A DNA stretch of 64,000 nucleotides. Source: Candidatus Obscuribacterales bacterium (GTDB taxonomy: Bacteria; Cyanobacteriota; Vampirovibrionia; Obscuribacterales; Obscuribacteraceae). Location: contig JAIELX010000025.1 of the NCBI GenBank assembly GCA_019752635.1, forward strand, positions 1 through 64,000, written 5' to 3'. Both the position numbers and the translations under genes were made by a program. Below the pieces are notes generated by a model, which saw only the letters and a list, made by a program, of their open reading frames with translations, did not search any database and was not told the origin of the DNA. Shown one piece after another: positions 7,565 to 17,295 of the stretch (within the stretch, counting starts at the first letter, position 1; each line of letters starts with the position of its first letter).

Positions 7565-10500
7565 ATGGGTGAAGGAAGAAGCAACGTCCCGGGGGAGATT
7601 GAGACTCCGGAAATAGGCATACCGGCCGGAACTGCAGATAATGGTGTTCTGTTGAGAGATTCCGGGTTTTTAGCGCCCGGAAGCGAAAATGAACCGGTTC
7701 AGGGTGAGCCTCAGGCACCCCTGGATGGCGGACAACCCTCGACGCCGTTCCGGCCCGGGCAGGAAGCTGCTCAAGTTGGAGATCCTCCCGCATCTAACCT
7801 TCCCTCTCCTTTTCGTCCGGCCCGACCGGAAGTCGGACCGGCCGTGAATGCGCCGCCGGACACACCGGCGCGTCCGGTGGAGAATCCCCCCGCACCCGCA
7901 GATTCACCGACGCCTGTCGCACGAGTTGCCGATCGTACCGCCACCGCTGACCGCCCTGGTCTGGTCAGTCAGTTGCCCCGAGAAGCGCTTGACGCGAACA
8001 GTCGTGCCATGGAACTGCTGCAGGCGGTCCGTCCGGGTGTACCAATGTCGGAAGACCAGCGTCGCGGGTTTGAGAAGGCGCTTAGCGACGCGGGGAAAAT
8101 TGACCCCGTGAAGGCTGCCGAGCAAGAACGGCAACTAGAAGACGATTTGAAGAATCGCACGCGTAGCGTTCCCGGTGGCAAGGTTTTGCCACCCTGGACC
8201 GAGCAAAAAGAACGTGATTTTCTTGGCAAAGTAGACGCTACACAAAAGGCTCTAAGTGACATCCCTGAGAGCACGCGAACTCGGGTGCTTGAGTTGGAGC
8301 GTCAGCTACGGGCGCTCCCGAACCTGGACCCGCGCCGCGCTCCGCTCTATGTCGCGTTGAACGAGTTGAGCGCACCTGCTGCCGATCCTGGTGGCAAGGT
8401 TCGGGCCTATCGCGCTCAAAAGGATCAATTGGATACCTTCACCAAAGACAATGCTGACGGATTGGCTCGCCGTCAAATTCACCAGCAAGAGATGGCGCTC
8501 CTTCACTCCAAGTCCATCGTGTCCGGACTCTACGCGCTTGCGCTTGAGCGCACCGGCACAACGAGTAAGGACGATACGGACAAAATCAAGTCACTTGTGC
8601 GTGACTCGATGGGTGACAAGTTTGCTACCGGAAACATTCCGGAGATTATGCTGCTGCGCGAAAAGTACGGCGTAATTGAGCGCGATCCCGGGGACGACAA
8701 GATCCCGGGGCGATTGGCTTTAAAGCGCGCTGTGGAGATTATGAACGATCAAACTCAAGGAACGCCGAAAGAGCGTCTTGAGCGCGCTAAGCCATTTTTT
8801 GAACAGGCCGTCGGTGCCTCCGACGAGATCGACATGAAAAAAATCGACGAAGAGCTTCAGGCGATCGCTAAGGAAGCAAACGAGATTGGTGAGGGAAACA
8901 ATCCTGCGCGCATGGACGAGTTGGACAAGCGTGCTACTGAATTACTTGAGAAATTGAAACAACCCGGTCTTGCTCGGTTGGCCTATGCGACGGCGATGAA
9001 CGATGTCGCAGTGCAGACAAAAGATAAGGACCTGAATACCCGCGCGATCAACATACTCAAGTCGCTTGAGCTGCGTGATCCCGGCGCGAAGTACGATCCG
9101 CTCGTGCAGGGAGCGTTGTTGCTTGCATCATCCGATCCGCCCAAGTCCATTACGGAAGAAGAAGCCGTCAAAGTTGGCCTGCCGGAAGTCGAGCGTCGAA
9201 AGAAGGAAGACACGGAGGCGGGGAAACCGCCTGAAATACCGTTCTGGCGCAAAGCGGCAGGTGCCTCCGTTGATTTTCTCGTTAGCATGGCCGCAATGTA
9301 TGCCATCAGCAAATTATGGAAAGCAGGTCGAGAAGGACCTGTGCGTGCATGGCAGACTTCCCGCCGGACCAACTCTGTCCAGATGGAAGCGACGCCTTCG
9401 CTCCGACCTGGTGAGGCACCGAGGATGGTGATTCAGGGGGCCGATGGGGTTGAAAGAGAAGTCTCAGGAGTTCGCAAAGAGGACGGACGCATTCGTGTTA
9501 AAGATGGTGAGAAAGTCGAAGCCGTTGATCTTAAGAAAGGCGACAAGCTTGTCTTGAAAGTGGCGCCGGATTCGAAACTTTCACCGGATCAGGTTCGCGA
9601 GGCTGCGCGTAAGATCTTGACCCCGACGCGAATTGAAGAAGCCGTACAGGATCTGAAAACACAGCACGAGGCCCAGCTTCGCCAGCGAGAAATTGAGATC
9701 GAACAGATGCGCCAGGCGCTGGAACAGTCGCGTGTCGGCAGCGGGTCCCCGGGAACGGAAGCCGCTCGTCCTAGAGTTGGCGACCGCGTTCAACATAACA
9801 ACGAGACTCACTCTGTTGCCGGCGAGACTGGTCGCGAGGCAATTTTGCATCGTCCGACGACTGCCGATGCGGCGGTAGCGGAGCCGGTTACCGAGGCAGA
9901 TCTAAAAGCTAAATACGAAGAAGTAAAAGTAACGGTTGACGGAAAACAAGAAACTCGGTATCTGGAAAAAGGTCATGCAGAGCGGGGCGCATTCAAAGTA
10001 ACCGAGGCTGCAGGACAGCGGTTCATCGCTCCCGATGTTTCATTGACGGTGGTGCCCGCAGAGCAAGTGAGAGTCGCTGCACCGACTGTGGTGGCGCCAG
10101 GGGGGCAAACCACGACTTCAAGTGGCGGCACAACCTCAACGCCGGCAAGAGAGGTCCCGGCGCCAGAAAGACCAGCCCCTGAACGCGGACCGGCACCAAC
10201 TGCGGACAGGCTGCAAGGCACTGAGTTGCGACCCGGTGCCGATGGAACTTTACAGCGAAACGAGACGCGCGTAGGCGAAACGATGAGCGTTGATCGTTTG
10301 CGCGAGCAAAAAGAGGTTAGCGGTGAACAGATTCGTGGTCTCGAAACAGAAATTGAACGCTTGAAGAAGTCTGACAAGGCTGCAGAGCGACAGCGCGCTG
10401 CTGAATTGGAGATCGCCGTTAAGGCGCTGAAGGGCGAATACGGACCGACTGCTAAAGCTGATGCACACAGAGCAATTATGGAGGGCACGCGCACCGAGCT

Positions 10501-10645
10501 TGAAGGTCGTCGTTTCGGTCGCGGAGCGACTGTCGTGGCCGCTGTCGGTATCGGTATTCTTGCAACCGCGGCGCTTGCCTGGTACCTGGGATCACAAAGA
10601 CCGAAAGAAGTACCATTGGTGCGGCCGTCAGTAAGCGGCAAATAG
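7565..10645 (+). CDS. Large hypothetical protein, Pro-rich N-terminus, helical centre, C-terminal membrane anchor
   Basis: About 1026 residues, not recognised. Residues 1-140 are Pro/Ala/Gly-rich and probably disordered (repeated PFRPG, PARPE-type stretches). Then comes a long charged helical region with possible TPR-like helices (to about 560), a hydrophobic segment (SVDFLVSMAAMYAISKLW), a beta-type segment with a KxGDKLVLKV motif, a coiled coil rich in Q/E/R, a second Pro-rich linker, another coiled coil, and a final membrane segment (VVAAVGIGILATAALAWYLG) 20 residues before the C-terminus. GTG at 7547 and ATG at 7565 are both possible starts; GGTGGAG precedes the ATG by 12 bases. It may be an envelope or scaffold protein of this lineage. 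Confidence 0.85.
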   Translation: MGEGRSNVPGEIETPEIGIPAGTADNGVLLRDSGFLAPGSENEPVQGEPQAPLDGGQPSTPFRPGQEAAQVGDPPASNLPSPFRPARPEVGPAVNAPPDTPARPVENPPAPADSPTPVARVADRTATADRPGLVSQLPREALDANSRAMELLQAVRPGVPMSEDQRRGFEKALSDAGKIDPVKAAEQERQLEDDLKNRTRSVPGGKVLPPWTEQKERDFLGKVDATQKALSDIPESTRTRVLELERQLRALPNLDPRRAPLYVALNELSAPAADPGGKVRAYRAQKDQLDTFTKDNADGLARRQIHQQEMALLHSKSIVSGLYALALERTGTTSKDDTDKIKSLVRDSMGDKFATGNIPEIMLLREKYGVIERDPGDDKIPGRLALKRAVEIMNDQTQGTPKERLERAKPFFEQAVGASDEIDMKKIDEELQAIAKEANEIGEGNNPARMDELDKRATELLEKLKQPGLARLAYATAMNDVAVQTKDKDLNTRAINILKSLELRDPGAKYDPLVQGALLLASSDPPKSITEEEAVKVGLPEVERRKKEDTEAGKPPEIPFWRKAAGASVDFLVSMAAMYAISKLWKAGREGPVRAWQTSRRTNSVQMEATPSLRPGEAPRMVIQGADGVEREVSGVRKEDGRIRVKDGEKVEAVDLKKGDKLVLKVAPDSKLSPDQVREAARKILTPTRIEEAVQDLKTQHEAQLRQREIEIEQMRQALEQSRVGSGSPGTEAARPRVGDRVQHNNETHSVAGETGREAILHRPTTADAAVAEPVTEADLKAKYEEVKVTVDGKQETRYLEKGHAERGAFKVTEAAGQRFIAPDVSLTVVPAEQVRVAAPTVVAPGGQTTTSSGGTTSTPAREVPAPERPAPERGPAPTADRLQGTELRPGADGTLQRNETRVGETMSVDRLREQKEVSGEQIRGLETEIERLKKSDKAAERQRAAELEIAVKALKGEYGPTAKADAHRAIMEGTRTELEGRRFGRGATVVAAVGIGILATAALAWYLGSQRPKEVPLVRPSVSGK

Positions 10646-10728
10646 GAATCAGCACATAAAGTAATCTCGCTTGAATGCGAAGGCATCGCGTGCCAAAATT
10701 GCCGACTTGACTTAGAGGAGGCAAATCG

Positions 10729-11289
10729 ATGCGTATCAAGTTGGTTTCGGCAATGTTGCTGTTGGCTGTCGGCGTTGCTCCGGTTGCTATCGCCGCAGAC
10801 AAGTATCCCAAGAAAGCATATGACGCAACTTACGAAATGGTTGGTTCAACCGGAAGCTCCACCGTGAGAATGGGTTCGGACGGCAAGGGTAAGACCTTGA
10901 TGGAAAGCAGCTCCGGAACCTATAAAACGACTACCATTAGTGATTACAATGCAAAGAAGGCTACATCGTTGCTTCATGCGCAGAAGATGATGACCGTCAT
11001 GCCGTTTGATCCTGATGCTAGCGCAACAGACGAAGAATCCATGAAGAAGAAAAACGCGAAGTCTCTCGGTGTGAAAATGGTGGCCGGCCGAAATTGCAAA
11101 GGTTGGAGCTATGCATTTAAAGGCGGTGACAGCGAAGTATGGTCCGATGTCTCTGGTGATTTTTTGGTTAAGTCTACGACAAACAGCAGCGGAACAAAAA
11201 CAACGATGACCCTCAAATCCATAAAAGATGGGGCTCCCCCGGCTGCGGCATTCGCTATTCCGGCAGACTACAAAAAGATAGGTCAATAG
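10729..11289 (+). CDS. Secreted protein, outer-membrane-lipoprotein-carrier-like (DUF4412 type)
   Basis: A 186-residue protein with a clear Sec signal peptide (residues 1-22, cleavage after VAIA). The mature part is Ser/Thr/Lys-rich with repeated beta segments (YEMVGSTGSSTVRMGSDGKGK, EVWSDVSGDFLVKSTT), which resembles the half-barrel lipoprotein-sorting or DUF4412 proteins; that relation is inferred from pattern only. It ends with a short helix-breaking motif IPADYKKI, common in DUF4412 proteins. The ribosome binding site AGAGGAGG lies seven bases before the ATG. It follows the large hypothetical protein by 83 bp and could be co-transcribed with it. Confidence 0.8.
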   Translation: MRIKLVSAMLLLAVGVAPVAIAADKYPKKAYDATYEMVGSTGSSTVRMGSDGKGKTLMESSSGTYKTTTISDYNAKKATSLLHAQKMMTVMPFDPDASATDEESMKKKNAKSLGVKMVAGRNCKGWSYAFKGGDSEVWSDVSGDFLVKSTTNSSGTKTTMTLKSIKDGAPPAAAFAIPADYKKIGQ

Positions 11290-11428
11290 CGCAAAAGCAA
11301 AGTTTTGACCGGTTTGGTTTCCTGATTCTTTCCGGGCCGAACCGGTCTCTTTGTGGCCGTCAGCTTAGCATTTCGGTATGCGGGTGCCCTCGGATGGTAT
11401 TTTAACTGTAGGGGTTTTCGGGGGCGAT

Positions 11429-12334
11429 ATGTGGGTCGAGGCTTTCACAAGGATCCATAAAATACCGGTAGCGCGAAAGCTCTTGGTTTTCGTTGCTCTG
11501 GCTGGTTTTTACGCCTGGTTCGTCGATTGGTTTACTGAAACCGAAAACATCGCCAAAAGTGTAATCGATGCTATTCACGGTGCTTCTTTCGGCAGCATGA
11601 TTCTTGGCGTGTTGTTGGTCTTTCGTACCAACTCTGCTTATGATCGGTGGTGGGAAGCTCGCAAGCTCTGGGGGCAGCTGGTCAACGACACCAGAAACCT
11701 GAGCATGAAAGTGAAGTCTTACGTTGCGTTAGACGAACAAGACATGGCCGATTTTCGCAAGCTTGTAATTTCGTTTCCGTTTGCGCTGAGAGAGCATTTG
11801 CGCGAAGGTGTTGCGCTTAATAAGATTCCCGGCTTTGAGGGTTCGACGGATTTTCCTTCTCATGTGCCTGCATACATCGCTGAAAGCATTTTTCAGTTGA
11901 TAAAAGAGTGGCGCACCAAGAACAAAATCGACGGGTTCGAAATGATGCAGCTCGACGCACATGCACGCTCATTCATGGATATCTGTGGTGCTTGTGAACG
12001 AATCAAGGCTTCTCCGATTGCCTTGTCCTACAGGGCCATTCTCAGGCAGGGCGTAGCTCTGAACGTACTGAGCATTCCATGGTATTTTGCCAATGACTGC
12101 CACGCATGGACCGTATTGATTACGTGTGTGGTCGCCTACTTTATGATTGGCTTGGAGTTGATAGCAGAGGACATTGAAGAGCCGTTCGGAGAAGGCGGTG
12201 ATAACATTCCTCTGGAGCAGATTTCCCGCAACATTGAATTGTCAGTGATCGAGATTCTGGGTAAACCCGATTTCCACCCCAATTCCTTTCGCATGGAAAA
12301 AGCTAATCTGATCGAAGCTGCCGAACCTAATTAG
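11429..12334 (+). CDS. Bestrophin-family anion channel protein
   Basis: Bacterial bestrophin homologues (RFP-TM/UPF0187 family) form pentameric ion channels in the cytoplasmic membrane. The hallmark LVFRTNSAYDRWWEARKLWG lies just after the second hydrophobic segment, followed by QLVNDTRNLS. Membrane segments are seen near LLVFVALAGFYAWFVDWF, GASFGSMILGVLLVF and VLITCVVAYFMIGLELIAEDIEEPFG; the last contains the family's acidic IAEDIEEPFG signature. From the ATG at 11429 it has 301 residues, the family length; GGGGGCG lies before it. An upstream ATG at 11378 lacks a ribosome binding site. It is monocistronic as far as visible. Confidence 0.93.
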   Translation: MWVEAFTRIHKIPVARKLLVFVALAGFYAWFVDWFTETENIAKSVIDAIHGASFGSMILGVLLVFRTNSAYDRWWEARKLWGQLVNDTRNLSMKVKSYVALDEQDMADFRKLVISFPFALREHLREGVALNKIPGFEGSTDFPSHVPAYIAESIFQLIKEWRTKNKIDGFEMMQLDAHARSFMDICGACERIKASPIALSYRAILRQGVALNVLSIPWYFANDCHAWTVLITCVVAYFMIGLELIAEDIEEPFGEGGDNIPLEQISRNIELSVIEILGKPDFHPNSFRMEKANLIEAAEPN

Positions 12335-12387
12335 TTGCATGCTTCACTGAGTCGGTTGTGTGTTTTGAGAAGGTCGAAAAAATCTAA

Positions 12388-12561
12388 ATGGTCGTTGGAT
12401 ATGCGAGAGTATCAACTGACGATCAGAACTTGGAGCTGCAAATAGTGAGCGCAGACTCTTCTTCCCTTGGGCGACGGGGCTCGGTCCCTTCGGCGATTCG
12501 CAGACCCGGCAACCGGGTACGATCTGAAAAAGAGCGGAGGCGCAACCTGTGGTTGAGTTGA
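12388..12561 (+). pseudogene. Serine recombinase (resolvase) N-terminal fragment
   Basis: The frame from ATG 12388 reads MVVGYARVSTDDQNLELQ, the start of Tn3-type resolvase/invertase proteins including the catalytic Ser in the ARVST motif. After about 18 codons the match ends and the frame continues with unrelated residues to a stop at 12561, overlapping the next gene's GTG at 12549. A whole enzyme needs about 180 residues, so this is a remnant. GC-rich palindromes follow (ACCCGG-CAA-CCGGGT near 12503-12517). No terminal repeats or transposase are visible. It marks an old mobile-element insertion or deletion. Confidence 0.75.
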
Positions 12562-14078
12562 AGAGTTTAACATCTTACGAATTGGTGGAAACGTTGGTGG
12601 CCTCGGCTGCGCGTCCTGCTAAGGACTTAGATCGCGCAATCTCGAATAAAGAGGCTGCTAAACTGCGCGCGCGCGCTAACCGGGCCGGTTTGCCCATCGC
12701 CGATGAATATGGCATGAGCGAATTGGTGTTCGGGTTCACCGACGGCATCGGGACGTGGCATGAAGATCTTTCGGAGGGATGGGAAGAAGGTTTTGAGAAA
12801 CGATCGGTAATGCAGTCTGCTTTCAAGGATGCGCTCTTGATAGCGCGCTTAATGGTTCGCGAGAAAGACGGGTTGATCGGATGGCAGTTGGAGAGAGAAG
12901 CGCGACGATTGATAGACAATCCCGGTGAAGGAGAAGGGCTGAGTGAGGCTTTTATTAGCGCACGTGACGAGTATCAGAAGAGGCGTGGTGAGTACATACT
13001 TGAATTCGGTACTGTCCACTCGCATATTTTCGCCCGGCAGCAGCAACTTCAGGTCCTTTTGGACGGCATCACGAAAAGCCGTGATCTGCCGCGTGTTACT
13101 TTAGAGTTTCGGGACGGTCGAGCGAGCGTCGCCGATTACGTGCGCGGAGCAAACGTCGTTGTGCTAAACAATGCTGATTTGACGATGCGTTCGCGAGCAC
13201 CGTTTATAGTGTCGCTAATCGCTGGTCAACTTACGGTAAGCTATCACGATATACAAATTGTTCGCGCTCTTATCGATCGGGTAAATGGCGAGGGACAGCC
13301 GCCTCCTGAATGCAAGAAAGAGTTGCCGGCTGCGCTGCGTGCGAAGGTTATCGCGCAGTATTTCGACCTCACCGGTGGTGCGCTAGCCGGCGATTTCCTC
13401 GATGACGTTGCGCTTTTGCGATCCACCGTTCTCAACGCTGAAGAACTGGAGAGGGCCGGTGCCTTGATGGTGGCTTTCAAGGCGACTATAGGCATGTTGG
13501 AAGCGCACGAGATGCGCGCTGACGCTATTGCATCGTTTGAAGAGCAATCGCGAAAGTTGCGCACAAGTACGGAGAAGGGATCCTGTGAGCTCATCTCCGA
13601 ACTATACGATCAGGTGACAACGAACACGCAGATTTCGCGAGAGACTACCAAGGCGGATAATCCCTGGCGCAAAGTATTGAACAAATTGCAAGCAGGTACG
13701 GCACGGAAAAAGCCTTTAGAAGGAGACTTGGCGCTGTCTGTACCCACGGAGACAAGCCAGGCTGCCGAGCCCGCGGGTTCGGATCCGGAGCCGAAAATTC
13801 CACAGAAGCACATTGATCAGATGTCGCAATTGTGCCGGTTGATCGATGATGGTATCGAAGCGCTAAGACAGCAGCAGAAAGAAGGGCAGGACAAGTATTT
13901 GATGTATGTTCACGCTCGCGAAGCGGTCGTGTTTTCCAAGGATGCGTACACTCTTGCACTTTCGCGATTGTCGCCGAAGCTAAAGTACACGGGTCCGAAG
14001 AAAAAGAAGCCAAGGGGAATGGAGGACGCCTGCGTCCATCACGACGAGTCGACCTACCTTGACGTTCACGGAATGTAG
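12549..14078 (+). CDS. Hypothetical cytoplasmic protein, 509 residues
   Basis: The GTG start is preceded by CGGAGGCG eight bases upstream. The protein has no signal peptide and no sure membrane helix. The first 240 residues are mixed alpha/beta with a short Trp-containing acidic patch (GTWHEDLSEGWEEGFEK). The centre contains a hydrophobic strand-turn stretch (VVVLNNADL, FIVSLIAGQLTVSY), then long helices (ELERAGALMVAFKATIGMLEAHE). The C-terminal quarter has a linker with PETSQ-type low complexity, a helix, and a Lys-rich segment KKKKPRG. I do not recognise the family. Its 5' end overlaps the recombinase fragment, so the region upstream was rearranged. Confidence 0.8.
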   Translation: MVELKSLTSYELVETLVASAARPAKDLDRAISNKEAAKLRARANRAGLPIADEYGMSELVFGFTDGIGTWHEDLSEGWEEGFEKRSVMQSAFKDALLIARLMVREKDGLIGWQLEREARRLIDNPGEGEGLSEAFISARDEYQKRRGEYILEFGTVHSHIFARQQQLQVLLDGITKSRDLPRVTLEFRDGRASVADYVRGANVVVLNNADLTMRSRAPFIVSLIAGQLTVSYHDIQIVRALIDRVNGEGQPPPECKKELPAALRAKVIAQYFDLTGGALAGDFLDDVALLRSTVLNAEELERAGALMVAFKATIGMLEAHEMRADAIASFEEQSRKLRTSTEKGSCELISELYDQVTTNTQISRETTKADNPWRKVLNKLQAGTARKKPLEGDLALSVPTETSQAAEPAGSDPEPKIPQKHIDQMSQLCRLIDDGIEALRQQQKEGQDKYLMYVHAREAVVFSKDAYTLALSRLSPKLKYTGPKKKKPRGMEDACVHHDESTYLDVHGM

Positions 14079-14189
14079 CGCCCTTAATCGTCTGCTATCA
14101 ATACGTTCCAGCTTGGTACGTGGAACCAACATTGACTTACCCCATTGACTTTCAGATAGTAAACATCTGTCGTGCAAAAGTAGGAAAAG

Positions 14190-15380
14190 ATGTCAGACAC
14201 CCGCCCCGCCAATCTGAATCTAGACAAGACCGTGAGTCCAAATCTCAATGCCCCTATTGATCTGGGTGCGTTGAGCCGCAGTTTGAATTCCGGCAAAGAT
14301 GTTCAACCGCTTGTAGCGCCTCGGTCAACAGTGCCAGGACTTTCGTCTTTGGAAATTGTTCGGGGGGGAGCCGGTGGTTCCGGTGTCCTTCGCGATTCTC
14401 GCCTTGGTACCGGTCTTACGCCGCCGGCTGATGCAACTCGACCTGCTGTCGGCACGGCTCGTCCTGCCGACGCGACGGCGCCTACACTCCGCCCCTCGGA
14501 TGCGACCGCTGCTACCACCGACTCCACGCGTATCACGGATGCTGCCGTTCGTAAGCCTGTCAATGGAGTTCTTGAACTCGAGTATGGTGACCCCGGCTTC
14601 GACAAGTCGATTGCGCAGACTGACTATCACACGCTTAAGATTCGCAACCTCCCTGAAAATGTGCGTTTGAAGCCATGGGTCGATAAAAACGGCTATCTTT
14701 TCTCCTTCGAAAACGGAAACGACAAGGAGGCCGCGCATTACTTTCCGCCCAATCTAAAAACTGTTCAAATAGAAGTGTGGAACGGAAAGCAATATAAGCC
14801 GTATACCAAACCGGCCGACGAACTCAGAATCTCTGCCGTGCAGGGCGTGATGGCAGAGCAGCGAAGCGACAAATCCAGCTTTGGTAGTTTCGACAATAAG
14901 ACCCATCCGTACAGGTATGCCGAGCGCATGTCTGCCCTTGCGGAGCAGCAGCTGAACTTGCAGGAGAAAGCTCTGAGGGAAGGGGCGGAAGCGTCGCCTA
15001 CCAATCCCTATTTCCGAATTTACCTGGCGGATATATTGATTGCTCGTGCAATTAAGCCGGTAATTGAAGCAGTGAAAGCCGGTAAAGACGCGAACTTAGA
15101 CAATCCCGAAACCATGAAGCGCATCGATGAAGCCCTGTCGGAGCTCGCTAAGGCTCGATTGATCACGCAAAAACATGGTGATATTCGTGTTCCAAACACC
15201 TACCAACAGCCGCCGCTGTTTCCGTTCGGGCTCAACCCCTACTACCGAAATCCCGATGCTTACTGGAGCGGTGCCGCCTATCAGTCGTATCAAAGAGAAG
15301 TCGGACTCACTGTAGTGAAGGCCTGGATTAAGAGCGGAGCGATCAAGCTGCAGTTGCCACCCGCTTTGCCACCGGGCTGA
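14190..15380 (+). CDS. Hypothetical protein with low-complexity N-terminus and conserved C-terminal domain
   Basis: A 396-residue soluble protein. Residues 1-75 are polar and disordered, and about 75-120 hold short imperfect repeats of the type RPADAT (Thr/Ala/Asp-rich). The rest looks folded: a beta section with YFPPNLKTVQIEVWNGKQYKPY, then helices resembling TPR hairpins (NPYFRIYLADILIARAIKPVIEAVKAG), ending with aromatic YYRNPDAYW and a Pro-rich C-terminus. The TPR-like reading is inference. The ATG at 14190 has TAGGAAAAG upstream. The family is not recognised. It lies 98 bp before dxr in the same direction. Confidence 0.8.
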   Translation: MSDTRPANLNLDKTVSPNLNAPIDLGALSRSLNSGKDVQPLVAPRSTVPGLSSLEIVRGGAGGSGVLRDSRLGTGLTPPADATRPAVGTARPADATAPTLRPSDATAATTDSTRITDAAVRKPVNGVLELEYGDPGFDKSIAQTDYHTLKIRNLPENVRLKPWVDKNGYLFSFENGNDKEAAHYFPPNLKTVQIEVWNGKQYKPYTKPADELRISAVQGVMAEQRSDKSSFGSFDNKTHPYRYAERMSALAEQQLNLQEKALREGAEASPTNPYFRIYLADILIARAIKPVIEAVKAGKDANLDNPETMKRIDEALSELAKARLITQKHGDIRVPNTYQQPPLFPFGLNPYYRNPDAYWSGAAYQSYQREVGLTVVKAWIKSGAIKLQLPPALPPG

Positions 15381-15478
15381 GCTAATTCTCATTTGAATTT
15401 GCATATGCAGACAAAGTGCCTTGGATGCATTCGTTTCCAGCTACAATCAGCTGTTGTCTCAACGCGCGGGTCTCAATA

Positions 15479-16651
15479 GTGAAACGTCTTGCTGTACTTG
15501 GTTCGACAGGGTCAATCGGATGCCAGACTTTGGATATCGCCGGATCGCACCCGGAAGATTTTCAGGTGGTTACGCTTGCCGCCGGCGGGAGCAAGCTGGA
15601 ATTGCTGGTGGAACAAGTGCGTCACTTTCGACCGGAAGTAATAGCCGTACCTGATGAGATTGTGCGTAAGGCTCTGTTGGCGGTGCTCAATATCGACAAC
15701 TACCGTCCGGAAGTTGTAACAGGCGACGCTGGTTTAGAGCTGGCGGCTGCGCACCCTTCAGCCGACACCGTGGTTGCCGGGTTAGTGGGCGCAGTGGGAA
15801 TCAGACCGGTGGCCGCTGCTGCGCGCGCGGCCAAAACTATTGCGCTGGCAAACAAAGAGACGCTGGTTGCCGCTGGTGCGCCGATTATGGCGATGGTGAA
15901 ACAGTACGGTGCCAGGATTGTTCCTGTCGACAGCGAGCATTCGGCTATTCATCAATCCCTGAGCGGTTACTTAAGCGGTGATATCAAACGGATTCTGTTG
16001 ACTGGTTCCGGCGGACCCTTTCGGACTTGGACCTCCGAGCAGTTGAAGAAAGCTACGCTGGAAGATGCGTTGAAGCACCCGAACTGGTCGATGGGACCAA
16101 AGATTACGATTGACTCCTCAACGCTCATGAATAAAGGCTTGGAGATAATTGAAGCGCGATGGCTTTTTGATGTTAGTGCCGACCGAATTGACGTAGTGAT
16201 TCATCCGCAGTCTATTTTGCATTCAGCTGTTGAATTTGTTGATGGTTCTGTTGTTGGCCAGATGGGCGTTCCCGACATGCATTTGCCCATTCATTATGCG
16301 CTCTACTATCCCGAAAGAAAGCAATCGCGTGCGGTGCCTCTGCTGGATTTGTTCAAAGTGAAAAGCCTTACATTTGAAGAGCCTGATTATGACCGATTTC
16401 CTTGTCTTGCCATGGCACGCGAAGTAGCTGATCGGGCTGATACAACACCTTGCGTATTAAACGCCGCAAATGAAGTGGTGGTCCAATTCTTTCTCCAAGG
16501 CTCCATTGGCTTTTCGGAGATCCCCGGATTTATACGAAAAGTTGTTGATCTTCACCAAAGCATCACTCAGCCATCACTTGACGATATACTTGAAGCCGAT
16601 CGGCGTGCACGTGAAACCGCCAAAGACCTTCTCGGAGCTGCAGTTAGATGA
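15479..16651 (+). CDS. dxr: 1-deoxy-D-xylulose 5-phosphate reductoisomerase
   Basis: DXR converts DXP to 2-C-methylerythritol 4-phosphate with NADPH, the committed step of the MEP isoprenoid pathway. The NADPH-binding motif LGSTGSIG lies at residues 7-14 from this GTG. LANKETLVAAG, the metal site VDSEHSA and the substrate loop TGSGGPFR are present, followed by HPNWSMGPKITIDSSTLMNKGLE. From GTG 15479 it has 390 residues, the family length; the frame is open upstream to 15416, but those 21 codons do not look like the family. The stop overlaps the upp ATG (ATGA), so the two genes are translationally coupled. No other MEP pathway gene is in the window. Confidence 0.97.
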   Translation: MKRLAVLGSTGSIGCQTLDIAGSHPEDFQVVTLAAGGSKLELLVEQVRHFRPEVIAVPDEIVRKALLAVLNIDNYRPEVVTGDAGLELAAAHPSADTVVAGLVGAVGIRPVAAAARAAKTIALANKETLVAAGAPIMAMVKQYGARIVPVDSEHSAIHQSLSGYLSGDIKRILLTGSGGPFRTWTSEQLKKATLEDALKHPNWSMGPKITIDSSTLMNKGLEIIEARWLFDVSADRIDVVIHPQSILHSAVEFVDGSVVGQMGVPDMHLPIHYALYYPERKQSRAVPLLDLFKVKSLTFEEPDYDRFPCLAMAREVADRADTTPCVLNAANEVVVQFFLQGSIGFSEIPGFIRKVVDLHQSITQPSLDDILEADRRARETAKDLLGAAVR

Positions 16652-17295
16652 CCACTTCCACCACGACTTCCAATGTCACCGTTTGCGATCACCCGATCGT
16701 TCAGCACTATCTGACGCGTTTGAGAGACTATCAAACGCCTACTAGTGACTTCAGACGCATTGCTATTCAGATGAGCCGTGCTCTTGTTTATGAGGCGATG
16801 CGCGACCTGGTCGCACGAGAAGCTGGTGTTGAAACGCCGCTAGGACCCGCGAAGGGTGTGGTTCTAAGTGACTATGTTGTTATCGCTCCGATTCTGCGCG
16901 CGGGGCTGGCGCTTGCTGAAGCGGCGCAAGAAATCGTGCCGCCGAACGCACGTGTGTATCATGTGGGTTTGAAGAGAGACGAAGCAACACTGCAAGCTAT
17001 CTCGTACTATGCGAAGTTGCCGGACAAACTGCCTGCTGAATCGAAAGTCTATGTTCTTGATCCCATGCTTGCCACTGGTGGTTCGGCCATCGCAGCAATT
17101 CAACTGTTCCACAACCTGGGCGTCAAACAGATTCATCTAGTGTGTTTCCTTGCTGCACCGGAAGGAATCAAGAAGGTGCATGAGAAGTTCCCCGGCGTCA
17201 AAATCACCACCGGATCGATCGACAGCCATCTCAATGAGCATGGCTTCATCGTGCCCGGTTTGGGCGACGCTGGCGACCGTATTTTCGGCACATAG
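16648..17295 (+). CDS. upp: Uracil phosphoribosyltransferase
   Basis: UPRT makes UMP from uracil and PRPP, the pyrimidine salvage step. The protein has 215 residues. It has the N-terminal HPIVQHYLTRLRD helix typical of UPRT, VVIAPILRAGLALAEA, the PRPP loop DPMLATGGSA (family DPMLATGGS), and the C-terminal uracil-binding loop GDAGDRIFGT with the usual end. Its ATG overlaps the dxr stop by four bases, an unusual partner since the two pathways are unrelated. A 12-bp palindrome (GATTAGCTAATC, 17295-17306) overlaps the stop; no T-run follows, so it is not a clear terminator. Confidence 0.98.
   Translation: MTTSTTTSNVTVCDHPIVQHYLTRLRDYQTPTSDFRRIAIQMSRALVYEAMRDLVAREAGVETPLGPAKGVVLSDYVVIAPILRAGLALAEAAQEIVPPNARVYHVGLKRDEATLQAISYYAKLPDKLPAESKVYVLDPMLATGGSAIAAIQLFHNLGVKQIHLVCFLAAPEGIKKVHEKFPGVKITTGSIDSHLNEHGFIVPGLGDAGDRIFGT

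Noticed and set aside
9973..10686. 237-residue antisense frame in the 1026-residue hypothetical gene
   Set aside because: Opposite a Pro-rich coding part; high Ser/Arg/Pro composition without signals.
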